In this document: positions 10,394 through 19,749 of the stretch, in pieces
How positions within the stretch are numbered: the stretch's first letter is position 1
Layout: each line of letters starts with the position of its first letter
Assembly: GCF_003171515.1 (NCBI RefSeq)
Contig: NC_089391.1
Coordinates: forward strand, 620,001 to 684,000
From: Pyrenophora tritici-repentis
Taxonomy: Eukaryota > Ascomycota > Dothideomycetes > Pleosporales > Pleosporaceae
Direction of reading: 5' to 3'
Length of the DNA: 64,000 nucleotides
The notes under the pieces: generated by a model
What the model saw: the letters and a program-made list of their open reading frames with translations, nothing else
Told to the model about the DNA's origin: nothing
Database searches by the model: none
Translations under genes and position numbers: made by a program

Positions 10394-10418
10394 ATAATAA
10401 TAATATCTAAAATGGCAT

Positions 10419-10996
10419 CAACCTGGACCGCAGGGTTCCAAAGGCCAGGGTACGATAAGAAAGCCATAAATAGGAAAAGGATGATGAAACTCTTCCGTGA
10501 ATATATGAGTCTTCATTATCCATCAAGAGGGAAGCCAAAGAGCGCCTTCGCGGTAGGAGACTCATACGCGGCGAGCGGTGAACCCGACTCGGACACACTG
10601 AGGGACGCCTCTAGTGTGGAATTAAGAGCGCCATCCAACCAAGGCCGGGGAAACCCTAGGCAATCAAACAAACGCAAGATGGATGGTCAAAGTACCAGAA
10701 CCAAGCAGATCCCAGAGAGGAATTCAGCGAAAGCTGGAGACATATGTCCTGCTTGTGAACAGCGTCATGAGATATCTGACTGCTACTATGTAAACAAAGC
10801 CAAGGCACCTGAATGGTTCAAGCCAAATCGAGGCATCGCAAGATTAGTACAGTACAAACTTGAAAATGACACCAACTTACAGAGAACGATGCAGGAAATG
10901 TCCCCAGAGACTAAACGACCTCGATTCTCGACAACGTCACGATCGATTACACCTCATATCAAGACATCACAAACACCGGACGCAGTCATTGAATGA
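10419..10996 (+). pseudogene. Copia B gag, 3' part, ending at UGA
   Basis: Gag resumes after the LINE duplication (STWTAGFQRPGYDKK). It carries a zinc knuckle CPACEQRHEISDC (CxxCxxxHxxxxC) and ends in TGA at 10994-10996. The frame of pol continues directly after this stop. Confidence 0.8.
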
Positions 10997-11000
10997 CTAG
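10994..11000 (+). promoter_or_regulatory. Candidate stop-codon readthrough site UGA-CUA-G
   Basis: The gag stop is followed immediately by CTAG, and the same reading frame continues into pol (…TTHICND…). TGACTAG is a strong known readthrough context (Sindbis-type UGA-CUA; also used for peroxisomal isoforms of some fungal and animal enzymes). The same 7 bases in the same place separate gag and pol at 46133-46139 in the second copy. Confidence 0.6.
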
Positions 11001-11449
11001 ATGGACGCGAAATCTCAAGAATTGATGAGGGCACGATGAAAGCGGCATTCAGCGCAAGCCAACAAGGATATCCATTAAAGGATGCCTTCACCCTGGATTC
11101 CGGCTCGACTACGCACATCTGCAACGACCTCTCAAGAATTGAAGACGTACGCCCGTCGACGCCAGGGGACTACATCTGGGCCGGCAGTTCCAAAGTCTGG
11201 ATACGAGGATACGGAGCTGTCACATTGACAACAGAGGGATCTCAGGACAAACAAACCCTGCACATAGTCAACGTTGCGTGGTGTCCAGACTTCCTCTGCA
11301 GCCTAGTATCATTCAGGCTACTCCGACGACAAGGAATATGGTGGGACAATCGGGAAGATCCAACAAGCCTGCGACGATGGGATGGAACAATCATTGCTAT
11401 CCTATCGGAACGCCATGGGCAATGGATTATCGAAGACACCACTCTATTC
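10997..11449 (+). pseudogene. Copia B pol fragment (protease and start of integrase region)
   Basis: Open in the gag frame after the UGA. It contains the aspartic protease motif LDSGSTTHICN and …LCSLVSFRLLRRQGIWWDN…. It is truncated at 11449, where a CAGGG hAT terminus begins. Confidence 0.8.
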
Positions 11450-12992
11450 CAGGGCTCCCAATAGTGTCAATAGTGCGTATACTATTAGTATTTGGCTTAT
11501 ACGATATCATACCACACGGCTTGGTATCCATACCATACGATACTGATAATTCAATGCTTATACTGATACTAATAGTATATACTATTAGTATTCGCTATAA
11601 ATAGAACAACCTAACTTGACCCCCTCCATGACTTGATACATTCCAGCATTTCAATCGAAGACGCCTTTAAAGATCCCCGGAAATCAGTGGTTGTTCGTCT
11701 TGCCCCGCTAAACACACGCTCAGGCTCGTCGGACATTCCCGGAATTGATAGAATATCAATAGCCATTGTTCCTAGGGCTGGATATTGACCTCGTTGTTGC
11801 ACCCACCACGGCAAGGCATCGACAATATGTGGCAAAGTTGGGTCAGTAAGGTATCGGGAGTATTCATCGACGCAGTCCACGGGGGCTAATTTGGAATTAA
11901 TCCAAGCCTGGTACGCATTCCTTGGAGTTGGTGTAATGGCCGTAGTGACCGTCTCGGTTGATACTCCTTTCGATTGGTAATGCTCTTGCCAGAACCCACG
12001 CAACTGCTGTTTTGCATCTTCTACCCACCCTGGAGTCCATATGCCCGTGAAGTACTCGAATTTCCACTTTGGATTGAGGACAATAGCGGCAATGTATACA
12101 GGACTTCGATCAGTAAGGTTGTAGTAGTGATTAAGCTTGGCCCAGCCCGTCTCGATACAAGCTACCATGATAGGATCGTTATCCTCAATTGCGGTGGTCT
12201 TGGCGTCTTCGAAGTGTTGTAGAAGAAAGTCCATCGAAGGAAGCACGTGTTCCAGGGTTGCTGTGCGGCCTTGCGTAGCCATCGTCGTATCCTTGAACGG
12301 TTGCAAGAAATCTCTTATCTTGGCCAGAACAGCCCACTCGGCATCGGTCAATCGATCATTGTAGAGGTCTTTCTCCGAGAAGCTAACTTTCTCGATAGCA
12401 AGGTGAAGCTCAGGCTTAAGGGACCAATCTAGCATCTCAAACCATGAGTTCCAACGTGTGTTGTTGTCACGTTTCGGAGCTTTGCCACCACTGTCTTTCT
12501 TGAAAGCCTGCATTCGCTGAGGACTGCGTTGGACCCAAACAACGATATTGTGCAATTTTCCAAGAGGACCCAATTGGCGCCATTGAGCAATGTCCTCGCG
12601 GGTAAGATCATCGCTATCTGAGAGATTTGGATGACGTCCAAACAGAAAGGCTCCTACGGCTAGCTGGATGATATGGCCGTTACACCGAAGCCTGTGATTA
12701 GTCGAATCCCATTCTATTCCTTCTTCTTGAAGTCGGCATTCGAGTGCTAATAACATGGCATCGTTGTTACTTGCATTGTCCATAGTGAAGTACCCCAGCT
12801 TGGTCAGGATCTGATATTCTGACAGAACATCCCAAAGGATCTTAGCCATATTTTCACCTGAATGAGAGCCTTCTATCTCTCGAAGAGCGATCGTGAGATT
12901 ACGGAGAACCCCATCTTCATCAACGAAGTATGCTACGACGCCCATCAGACCGAGTCTGTTGCTTGACGTCCAGAGGTCACAAGTGATGTGAA
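11450..12992 (-). mobile_element. hAT element 2, one end plus transposase C-terminal half
   Basis: The left end CAGGGCTCCCA at 11450 is a typical hAT terminus and sits exactly where Copia B pol is lost. It would make CTCTATTC (11442-11449) one copy of the 8-bp duplication. AT-rich subterminal DNA (11465-11610) is followed by the 3' end of a minus-strand transposase. The other end was not found, and at 12993 the element is cut by a Copia LTR. Confidence 0.6.
11611..12992 (-). pseudogene. hAT transposase, N-terminus lost
   Basis: About 460 codons of uninterrupted hAT core: IHITCDLWTSSNR, YFTMDNASNNDAM, NHRLRCNGHIIQLA, and the C-terminal dimerisation motif near DILSIPGMSDEPERVF. It belongs to a different hAT lineage from the three other transposases here. 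The open frame extends to 13071, but its first ~25 codons are Copia LTR sequence, so the apparent start is an artefact. The missing N-terminal half is not recognisable on the other side of the Copia element. Confidence 0.8.
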
Positions 12993-13186
12993 TGTGTTGC
13001 CATTCAGGACTACCCTTCTTGGAATCGGCCCGATGCTTCTTGGCCGAATGTTCTACAACCTTCACTTTCACTCCTTTGCCGTTATGTGCTTACGTATATC
13101 TTATGTATATAACCTTGTGTATCTACTCCGTAGGACAATCAACGCAGTTCTCATATGCAGTTGTTGACGTCTTGTCTACTGCGATA
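12993..13186 (+). repeat. 5' LTR of Copia A copy 2
   Basis: A 194-bp LTR starting TGTGTTGCC. It contains the unoccupied target TGCTTACG for the MITE found in the 3' LTR. It ends …GCGATA directly before the primer-binding site, so it lacks the usual CA end. Confidence 0.85.
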
Positions 13187-13199
13187 GTTATGAGCCCGG
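13187..13199 (+). promoter_or_regulatory. Primer-binding site, initiator tRNA-Met 5'-half type
   Basis: GTTATGAGCCCGG lies directly after the LTR, the same 13 bases as in family A copy 1. Confidence 0.8.
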
Positions 13200-13327
13200 A
13201 TACGTGCTACTGCACCCTTCTTCAATAACTGCTGTTCACTTGTCTTTCCTCAAGTGTATTCTATTGTTTGTTTGATTGTCGAATACCTTGTTGAACGTCT
13301 TTTGCTGCCACCGTATTGCTTGTCGCA

Positions 13328-15903
13328 ATGGCTGCAACCGAATCGTCTAGTCTTGTGACCAAGACTACCGTCATTCTTGAGAAGCCATCTGATTGGCAAG
13401 AATGGCTGTTTCTTAGGCGGGATAAAGCTACTCTTAATGGTATATGGGAGTACTGCAATCCCGACATGTCGCAACATGAGCTGAAGAAGCTTATTGAACC
13501 TGTGCGACCGACGCCTGCTACTGTAGCAGAAGGAGTAACGCTTCGCTCACAGCTTACTCATGAACAACGACTCGACTACCAGGACCTGCTAGACGCCTGG
13601 GAATACGACCAAAAGACCTATCTGCACCGGCAGAAGGCACTGAATGAATTGACATCGGAGATTGCGCAGACAACTGCACGAAGCAATCTATATCTACTCG
13701 AAGGCAAATCAACGGCCTACGAACGACTGAAGGCTCTTAAGGAGCACCTTTCGCCGAACACTGCAAGACGATCACGCGAGCTTGTAGTCAAGTACAGGGA
13801 CTTGCAAGCAACACGGCGAGGCCGAGCGGTTGAAGGATGGCTGGACGATTGGATCAAGATCACCGACCAGATGAGAACGCTTAATCTACCGGACGTAAAT
13901 GGTTCTCGGAGCCAGGAAGACTTCCTCATTGCCGTCAAACCACTCGATGACGCATGGGCAACAATGACGCTCACTGATCTCCTTGCTAAGGACGAAGCAG
14001 GAACACCAGTTCCATCTCTACGAGATTACGTGTCGAAATTTCGAACATTCCACAGTCGTACAAGCCCTAGAGCAGCAGGAATAGGGACATTTTCAGCTAC
14101 GTTAGGAATGGCTGATACAAACGGAGGTCACAAGCAAAGAAAGCCGAAGTGCTTTTGTGGCGAGTACCATTTGTTTATTGAGTGCAAATATTGCAACCCG
14201 AAACTACGAGAAGATGGCTGGCAAGGCGACAAGGATATCTTTGAAGCAAAAGAAAGGGCAAAGAAGCATCCAAAGCTAAAAGACTACATTCTTCGAGCAG
14301 AGAAGGGACAAGGACCTTCTAAGAAAAGACCGGAGATGACTAGCTCGAAGAACGGTACTGCATCTTCTTCAACTTCGACTCCGACTCCTATTCGCTTTGA
14401 CGACGATCAACTAGCCACGAGTCCTATTCAGACAAACGCCTTAATACAGACTTTCAATACTGCAACGACTAAAGTACCACACCTTATGAACCGATGGGTG
14501 TTGGATCCTGGATCGAACGCACATGTTTGCAACACTAGACAATTTGGCTGGTCCTTTGTAAGGAAAGCTAAACCTGGAGAAGTGATCTATGCTGGTGGCC
14601 AGGTTGTTCAGATCGCTGAATGGGGCACTGTTGTACTCAATGTACGAACACCATCTGGCAAGGCACCTATTAAGCTCACTCACGTTGCATTGGTAGAAGG
14701 GTTCTTTGCCAATGTTCTTGGTCTATCGCGCTGTCGACCGCTAGGAATCCATTTCGATTCAGGACGCGACTTGCTATACCAGAACAACCCGAGCAATGTG
14801 GTCGCAATGCTGGAGTACAGCAATGGGCACTGGCTTATCGATGCTGAGGAGAATGACAGACCCGAGCTAAGTACGTTATCAACATTTGCTGCTCGGTTTC
14901 AGCCCCAAAGAACATCTCAGAAACCAAGACCAGCGATCGTTGCTACGGCCAACGAAGCGCATCAGTTGTGGGGACATGCGAGCAAGCAGGCAATTGATCA
15001 TCTGCCTGAAAGCGTTACAGGTTTTGAACTTGTTGGAGACAACAAAGCGCCGAAATGGAAGGACTGCGATGTGTGTATCCAGTCGAAAATGACGCAACAA
15101 ATCTCTCGAAGGACCCCTGAAGATACGAATACAACGCCTTTCTATCGCGTTGGCATTGATCTGGTTCAATTACTTCCTCAAGGAGAAGCTTGTTACAATG
15201 GTGACAAGTATGCCTTTCACGCGATCTGCCATTCGATTAAGTGGCATGAAGTCACAACGATACCAAACCGACAAAAGAGCACCCTTGTGAATGTGATTAA
15301 GGCTCTAATTGCAAAGATTCAACGACAATTCGAATACACTGTGGTTGTATTTCGTATCGACAGCGAGCCTGGTTACCGCGAGCTATTGTACGATGTCTGC
15401 AAAGAGCTTGGTATCAAGATTGAAGCGCGAGCCGCTGATACTCCTGCGCAAAATCCAAATGCTGAAAGAGCTGGAAGAGTCATAGTCGAACGTGGAAGAG
15501 CATTGAGAATCTCATCAGGACTTCCAAAGGAATTAGCAAACGAGCTTGTTATCACTGCCGCTATGTTGCTTAACATCACGCCAACAGAGAGCCTCGATTG
15601 GGAGACGCCTTACCAAAGAGTGTTTGGTAGAAAACCATCAGTAGCGCATATGGCTCCAATTGGATGTCGTGCTCACGTGCTCGACAGAAAGGTCAAGCGT
15701 GGAGACAAGCTTGAATCCCGAACGATGATTGGATATTTGGTTGGTTACGATTCGACAAACATCTTCCGTATCTGGATACCATCTAAGGGACGTGTTATAC
15801 GAACACGCGATGTGGTCTTTGCACGACAGCACCTCATGAAGAACGACGATGAGCCTGAGAAGCTCTCAGAAGAAGCTGAGCGATTAATTGAGATCTTGGA
15901 TAT
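13328..15903 (+). pseudogene. Copia A gag-pol, 5' part (gag, protease, integrase)
   Basis: Starts MAATESSSLVTKTTVIL and runs open through gag, the zinc knuckle CFCGEYHLFIEC, the protease motif LDPGSNAHVC (DPG as in copy 1), the HHCC domain (HQLWGHAS…CDVCIQSK) and the integrase core ending near QNPNAERAG. It reaches the hAT insertion with no stop, so it was open when the hAT arrived. The frame runs on into hAT sequence to a chance stop at 16039. Confidence 0.9.
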
Positions 15904-16091
15904 CAGACTCCGCAACAATCAATCCAGATTGGTCAGATTGATTGATTTGATTGGTCATTTGGAGTTTTTACCAACTCAATCAACTCAATCTAAGCTTTTC
16001 AAAATAGCTAATCAAATCAACTTGCGAAGGTCAGATTGATTGATTTGATTAGTTAGATTGATTTATTATTAACGAGTTGTAAGGCGAGTAG

Positions 16092-16314
16092 TGTCGTATT
16101 AAGAGAAGGTTTTTGGTGTTGAAGATAGTTATCTTGGACCCCTATCTCGCTTAGCTTGTGATCCCTGTCGGCCGGGCAAGCCAGTCTCTATGCATTCACT
16201 TCTCACCAGCTAGCTCTCCTCTTATAGGACTAGCTCCTTCTGCTTAGGGGCTAGCCTCTTCTAGGCTTCACCCCGCACCTATATAGCTAGTCCTTCGCTG
16301 TTCTTAATACAACA
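16092..16314. repeat. Candidate 223-bp element with 12-bp inverted ends
   Basis: It starts TGTCGTATTAAG and ends CTTAATACAACA, inverted repeats with one mismatch. It could be a solo LTR or MITE inside the hAT, but no target duplication is visible. Confidence 0.35.
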
Positions 16315-16550
16315 ACGATTTCGCTCACTCAGTTCCCTAATAATCCCTTACACACAACGCTAGTTGCCTAGCTACCTATACCAGAGAAGTCAACAAACAA
16401 AACAACCAACATTTGAGGCGTAGATGTTGATTGACTGGCTCATTTCTTAGGGCTACAGTTTGTTTGTTTGAGTTGATGAGACTGAAGAGCCAATTTTTGG
16501 TTGGTTGATTGATTGAATATTGATAGACTTAAGGTTCTGAAGGGACGTTT

Positions 16551-19229
16551 CTATGACAATTCTGCAGGCGGCTCTTCCCACGTTCCTATCGCAAACTCTT
16601 CCGTGAGCTCCTCATCAGTATGCTTTGCTGCTGTTGTCGTGCTTGGTGTTGTAAAACCTGCACGAGTCCACCGTTGCAAGCACACCAAAGCAGCCAGTAA
16701 CTGCGCGCCAATTTTCCGCCTTTGTGGCTCAATTATATCGCCAGTTCCCGCAAAAACGCGCTCACAATCAGAGCTGGAGGCGGGTATAGTCAACACGTCG
16801 ATCGCCAATCGTGAAAGATGTGGATACTTCGGCTTCAACGATAACCAGTACTGTACAGCTGTTGGACCCTCCTTGTGTTGATCAGACGTCCACATAGGCT
16901 CTTTTAACCAGCTATCGTACTCATCCTCCACCTCCAATGTATGCTCGCCGTCCTCATCTAGTATAGCGTCGATAGCGTCGTCAAAGCTGCTCATGGTAGG
17001 TTTTGGCGCAGGGGTTGGTGTTGTGGCAGCAGCGGCAGGCTTGTAGGCAGCCCAAACCCGCAGAAACTTCGCGTGCGCGGTGCTCAATTGTGTAGGTTTG
17101 TCGCGCCAGAAGCGCTTAGAGTATGTTTTATATCGTGGATGTAGTGCCGTAGCTGCGTAGTAAATGGGACTTTGGAGGATCTTAGTAAAGTAATTGCTCG
17201 CTTTTCGCCTCGCGGCTCGCAGGTTGATCGGGATGTGATCTTCGGGCGCCTCAGATGGCTCGTGGTTGACCGATTCGTATGGCCGAAGGCGTGCATCCAG
17301 CTCAGTTATCACACTCTCAAATACTGGGATGACCTCGTAGAGTGCGCCAAAACGGCCACACTTGCCGCGGCCTTGGAGGCGATCTGTAGCAAACTTGAGC
17401 GGCTGCAGTATCGCCATGTACTCAGTAATCACCGCCCAGTCAGCCGCCGTAAGGCCGTCTGACCTCATCCACCGCGGCACATCAGGCAGCTTGTTTCCTC
17501 TAATAGCTGCCTGTTCGTCAGCCTGTTCAGTCTCGCGAATGTGGTACGTGGCGTATGCGTTGATAGCTTGTTGGAGCTGAACTCCGCGCTTAAAGCAGTC
17601 GTAATAGCTGTTCCAACGTGTAACACACGGCTTAATTGGCTCGCGAGTGCCGCCGCTGGCGCCTGTGGGCATGCTGTTAACTGCCTCGCGTTGGCAATCT
17701 TCAAAAATACTCCACTGCTTCGGCGTGTTGATGTAGTTGATAATATCAAGATACACGCCAAGCGGTCCTTCTTTCCGCCACTCCTTCATGTAAAAATCCT
17801 CCATCTTTGTGTTCTCCAGGGCGTTGTTATACGCGTCAGCATCCCTCCCGAACATAATCGTTTGGCCAACAAGGTTAAGTATGTGGCAAGCGCAGCGGAG
17901 GCGGCGATCGGAGGCAGAAAAGTGGTACATCGCGGCGAGTTTGTTAACAGCGGTGTCGTTATTGTAAGCGTTATCGAGCACAAAGTAGCCGAGTTTGCTG
18001 CGATTAATGCTGAAGGATTGCAGGATTTTGGTTACAGCGTCAGCTATCGCCTCACCAGTGTGGGCACCCACCAGCTGCGGCAGCGCGATGGGTAGGTCAA
18101 CTATCGCGCCCTTACTGTTGGCGTAGTGAGCAACTACAGAAAAGAAGCCACGTTTGCCGCCTTTTGTCGTCCACCCATCGAAGCTTATATGTACCTTGCT
18201 CTCGGCTTCAGCCAACGCGCGCACCACCTGAGGCCGTAGCCAACTGTACAACCTCATCACGAACGCTGACACGCTGTTATGAGACCTCCATAACGCCGCC
18301 TCTGCCTCAGGATTAGCAAGCCTGATCATCTTGCGAAAAGCCGGCGTCTCAAACTCGCGGAGTGGTCTGTTGTTGTCGACCAGCCAGAGCGCAGCTGCCT
18401 GCCGAAATTCTTGTACGTCGAAGTTTCCTATAGTCTTGTACGCCTCTAGACTAAATTTGACACCGCTTAGAGCTGCCTGACGAAGTGATTGTTGTCCATG
18501 TTTGCGGAGAGGTTTGCTTAGGATTGGACCATCTTTGCTGAGCCGATGACCAGGTTTATCAAGCTGGAGGTGCCCGTTGGCGGCAGTGGTTGACTTCGTT
18601 ACTCGGTGTACACCATTAGGTAGCTTATGAATATGACAGTACTTGCACACAAAGTACAACTCATCTGGGTGGTGAGTACCCTCCTTCCAGACACGCCAGC
18701 CGTGTTGAAAAATCCAGCTTGCCTTGCCTCGTGGAGTGCTCAGCGGCGCGACAAACCCCTTTAATCGCGACCAATCGACGCCCTCAAAGTCGCGAAAATC
18801 GACGCTCACAACGCTATCCTCCTCCACCGAAGCCTCAGTGGCAGCGCTAGAGAAAGCTAAAGGCTGTACAATAGAGTCCTCTGGCTTATCAAACATTAAC
18901 TGCGACTCCCAGGCTGGCTCATCAGTGAGCCGAGAGGCTTGTGAGGCAGCCAAAATAGGCAGTGGTGATGCCCGCCGAGGGCGCTCCTCGGGTTGTTGTA
19001 CAGGCTTACATGGCGGTTCAATAGCCCGTGTGGGCGGCTCGATAACTTGTGTAGGCGGCTCTGTAGGCGGATCCGGCGTACTTTCTGGCAGCTCTATCGG
19101 CTGGGTTGGCTGGCTGCCGTCACCCAACAGCGCTTTGAGCGTAGGTTTGCGCGTACGTTGTGCTCGCTTGAAGGGAGTATCAGCTTCTTCGGCAGCCTCG
19201 GGCTTGCGTTTTGCTGGTATAGAGGGCAT
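16551..19229 (-). CDS. hAT transposase A, 892 aa, intact
   Basis: A full-length hAT transposase, a nuclear DNA-cutting and rejoining enzyme. A basic, proline-rich N-terminus (residues 1-130, repeated EPPT) is followed by a BED zinc finger at about 165-225 (SWIFQHGWRVW…CKYCHIHKLPNG…H), the RNase H-like core with ISFDGWTTKGGKRGFF and FVLDNAYNNDTAV, an RRLRCACHILNL segment, the insertion domain, and a C-terminal dimerisation motif (LTIPASSSDCERVF) near 810. Length and order match complete fungal hAT proteins and there are no internal stops. It is clearly homologous to, but well diverged from, transposase B on the other strand. The two share an upstream region of about 520 bp that could act as a bidirectional promoter. 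Confidence 0.9.
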   Translation of the reverse strand: MPSIPAKRKPEAAEEADTPFKRAQRTRKPTLKALLGDGSQPTQPIELPESTPDPPTEPPTQVIEPPTRAIEPPCKPVQQPEERPRRASPLPILAASQASRLTDEPAWESQLMFDKPEDSIVQPLAFSSAATEASVEEDSVVSVDFRDFEGVDWSRLKGFVAPLSTPRGKASWIFQHGWRVWKEGTHHPDELYFVCKYCHIHKLPNGVHRVTKSTTAANGHLQLDKPGHRLSKDGPILSKPLRKHGQQSLRQAALSGVKFSLEAYKTIGNFDVQEFRQAAALWLVDNNRPLREFETPAFRKMIRLANPEAEAALWRSHNSVSAFVMRLYSWLRPQVVRALAEAESKVHISFDGWTTKGGKRGFFSVVAHYANSKGAIVDLPIALPQLVGAHTGEAIADAVTKILQSFSINRSKLGYFVLDNAYNNDTAVNKLAAMYHFSASDRRLRCACHILNLVGQTIMFGRDADAYNNALENTKMEDFYMKEWRKEGPLGVYLDIINYINTPKQWSIFEDCQREAVNSMPTGASGGTREPIKPCVTRWNSYYDCFKRGVQLQQAINAYATYHIRETEQADEQAAIRGNKLPDVPRWMRSDGLTAADWAVITEYMAILQPLKFATDRLQGRGKCGRFGALYEVIPVFESVITELDARLRPYESVNHEPSEAPEDHIPINLRAARRKASNYFTKILQSPIYYAATALHPRYKTYSKRFWRDKPTQLSTAHAKFLRVWAAYKPAAAATTPTPAPKPTMSSFDDAIDAILDEDGEHTLEVEDEYDSWLKEPMWTSDQHKEGPTAVQYWLSLKPKYPHLSRLAIDVLTIPASSSDCERVFAGTGDIIEPQRRKIGAQLLAALVCLQRWTRAGFTTPSTTTAAKHTDEELTEEFAIGTWEEPPAELS

Positions 19230-19749
19230 GGATAAGGCTAAAAGTAAGCCGGAGCCGCGAGAAAGTAAGGTGTTGTTAAATGTTATAAGCCTGATGTCAG
19301 TAGCACTAGGAATAGAACATGTGTGAATCGTGTTGTGTATTGTGCTACAGGAATTGAGATCTATGTCTCTGCCAGCTAGCGTTGTGGGCGCTAAGCCTCG
19401 TACGTACTAGCCTGGAGTGAGTGAGAGATGGGATGGAACCTAGGTCATATAACTTACACGCGAGTAGGCTTAGTAAGCAAGATCCAACACTAAGAATTCG
19501 TCGTTGAGCAGCTATCCCAGAGGCCTCACCTAGGTATCCCCCTCCCTCGCTTACTATCAAACAACACCAATCCTATCAACATTTTGTTCTCAAGATTGGT
19601 TGATTGATTGACAGAAATACAGTGGCTAACTGTTGGTTAGTTGGTTGGCTCCGAATCAAACAAATCAAACAACAATATTGATGAGATATTGATTACTGAC
19701 AACCTTGACCTATACAGACATTTTTCTTTAGTGTTTAGTATCGCCCACG
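19230..19749. other. Intergenic region between the two hAT transposases
   Basis: About 520 bp without coding potential between divergent start codons. It contains GATTGGTTGATTGATTG and similar words near 19590-19650, like those in the subterminal DNA of the same element. This may be a shared promoter or the seam of a nested insertion. Confidence 0.5.

Larger units (their letters stand above)
9260..10403 (+). mobile_element. 5'-truncated LINE inserted in Copia gag
   Basis: It is flanked by a perfect 15-bp duplication (TATCTAAAATGGCAT at 9245-9259 and 10404-10418). It starts inside the RNase H domain (LLRCIRAAKR) and ends in a TAA-rich tail, as expected for target-primed reverse transcription with 5' truncation. 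The coding and 3' untranslated parts are very similar to those of the full LINE at 47700-53517. About 240 bp of unrelated DNA sits inside the tail. Confidence 0.9.
8294..11449 (+). mobile_element. Truncated Copia family B, copy 1 (5' LTR, gag, start of pol)
   Basis: The 5' LTR (8294-8457), a primer-binding site, gag and the first part of pol are present. The gag gene is split by a LINE insertion with a 15-bp target duplication, and pol is cut off at 11449 by a hAT element starting CAGGG. No 3' LTR was found. It is closely related in protein sequence to the minus-strand element at 42435-47699. Confidence 0.85.

Noticed and set aside
12993..13071. N-terminus of the minus-strand hAT protein ending at 11611
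   Set aside because: This part is antisense Copia LTR sequence, so the apparent start is a chance fusion.
15904..16039. C-terminal extension of the Copia A polyprotein
   Set aside because: It is the hAT terminal repeat and subterminal DNA read in frame, ending at a chance stop.
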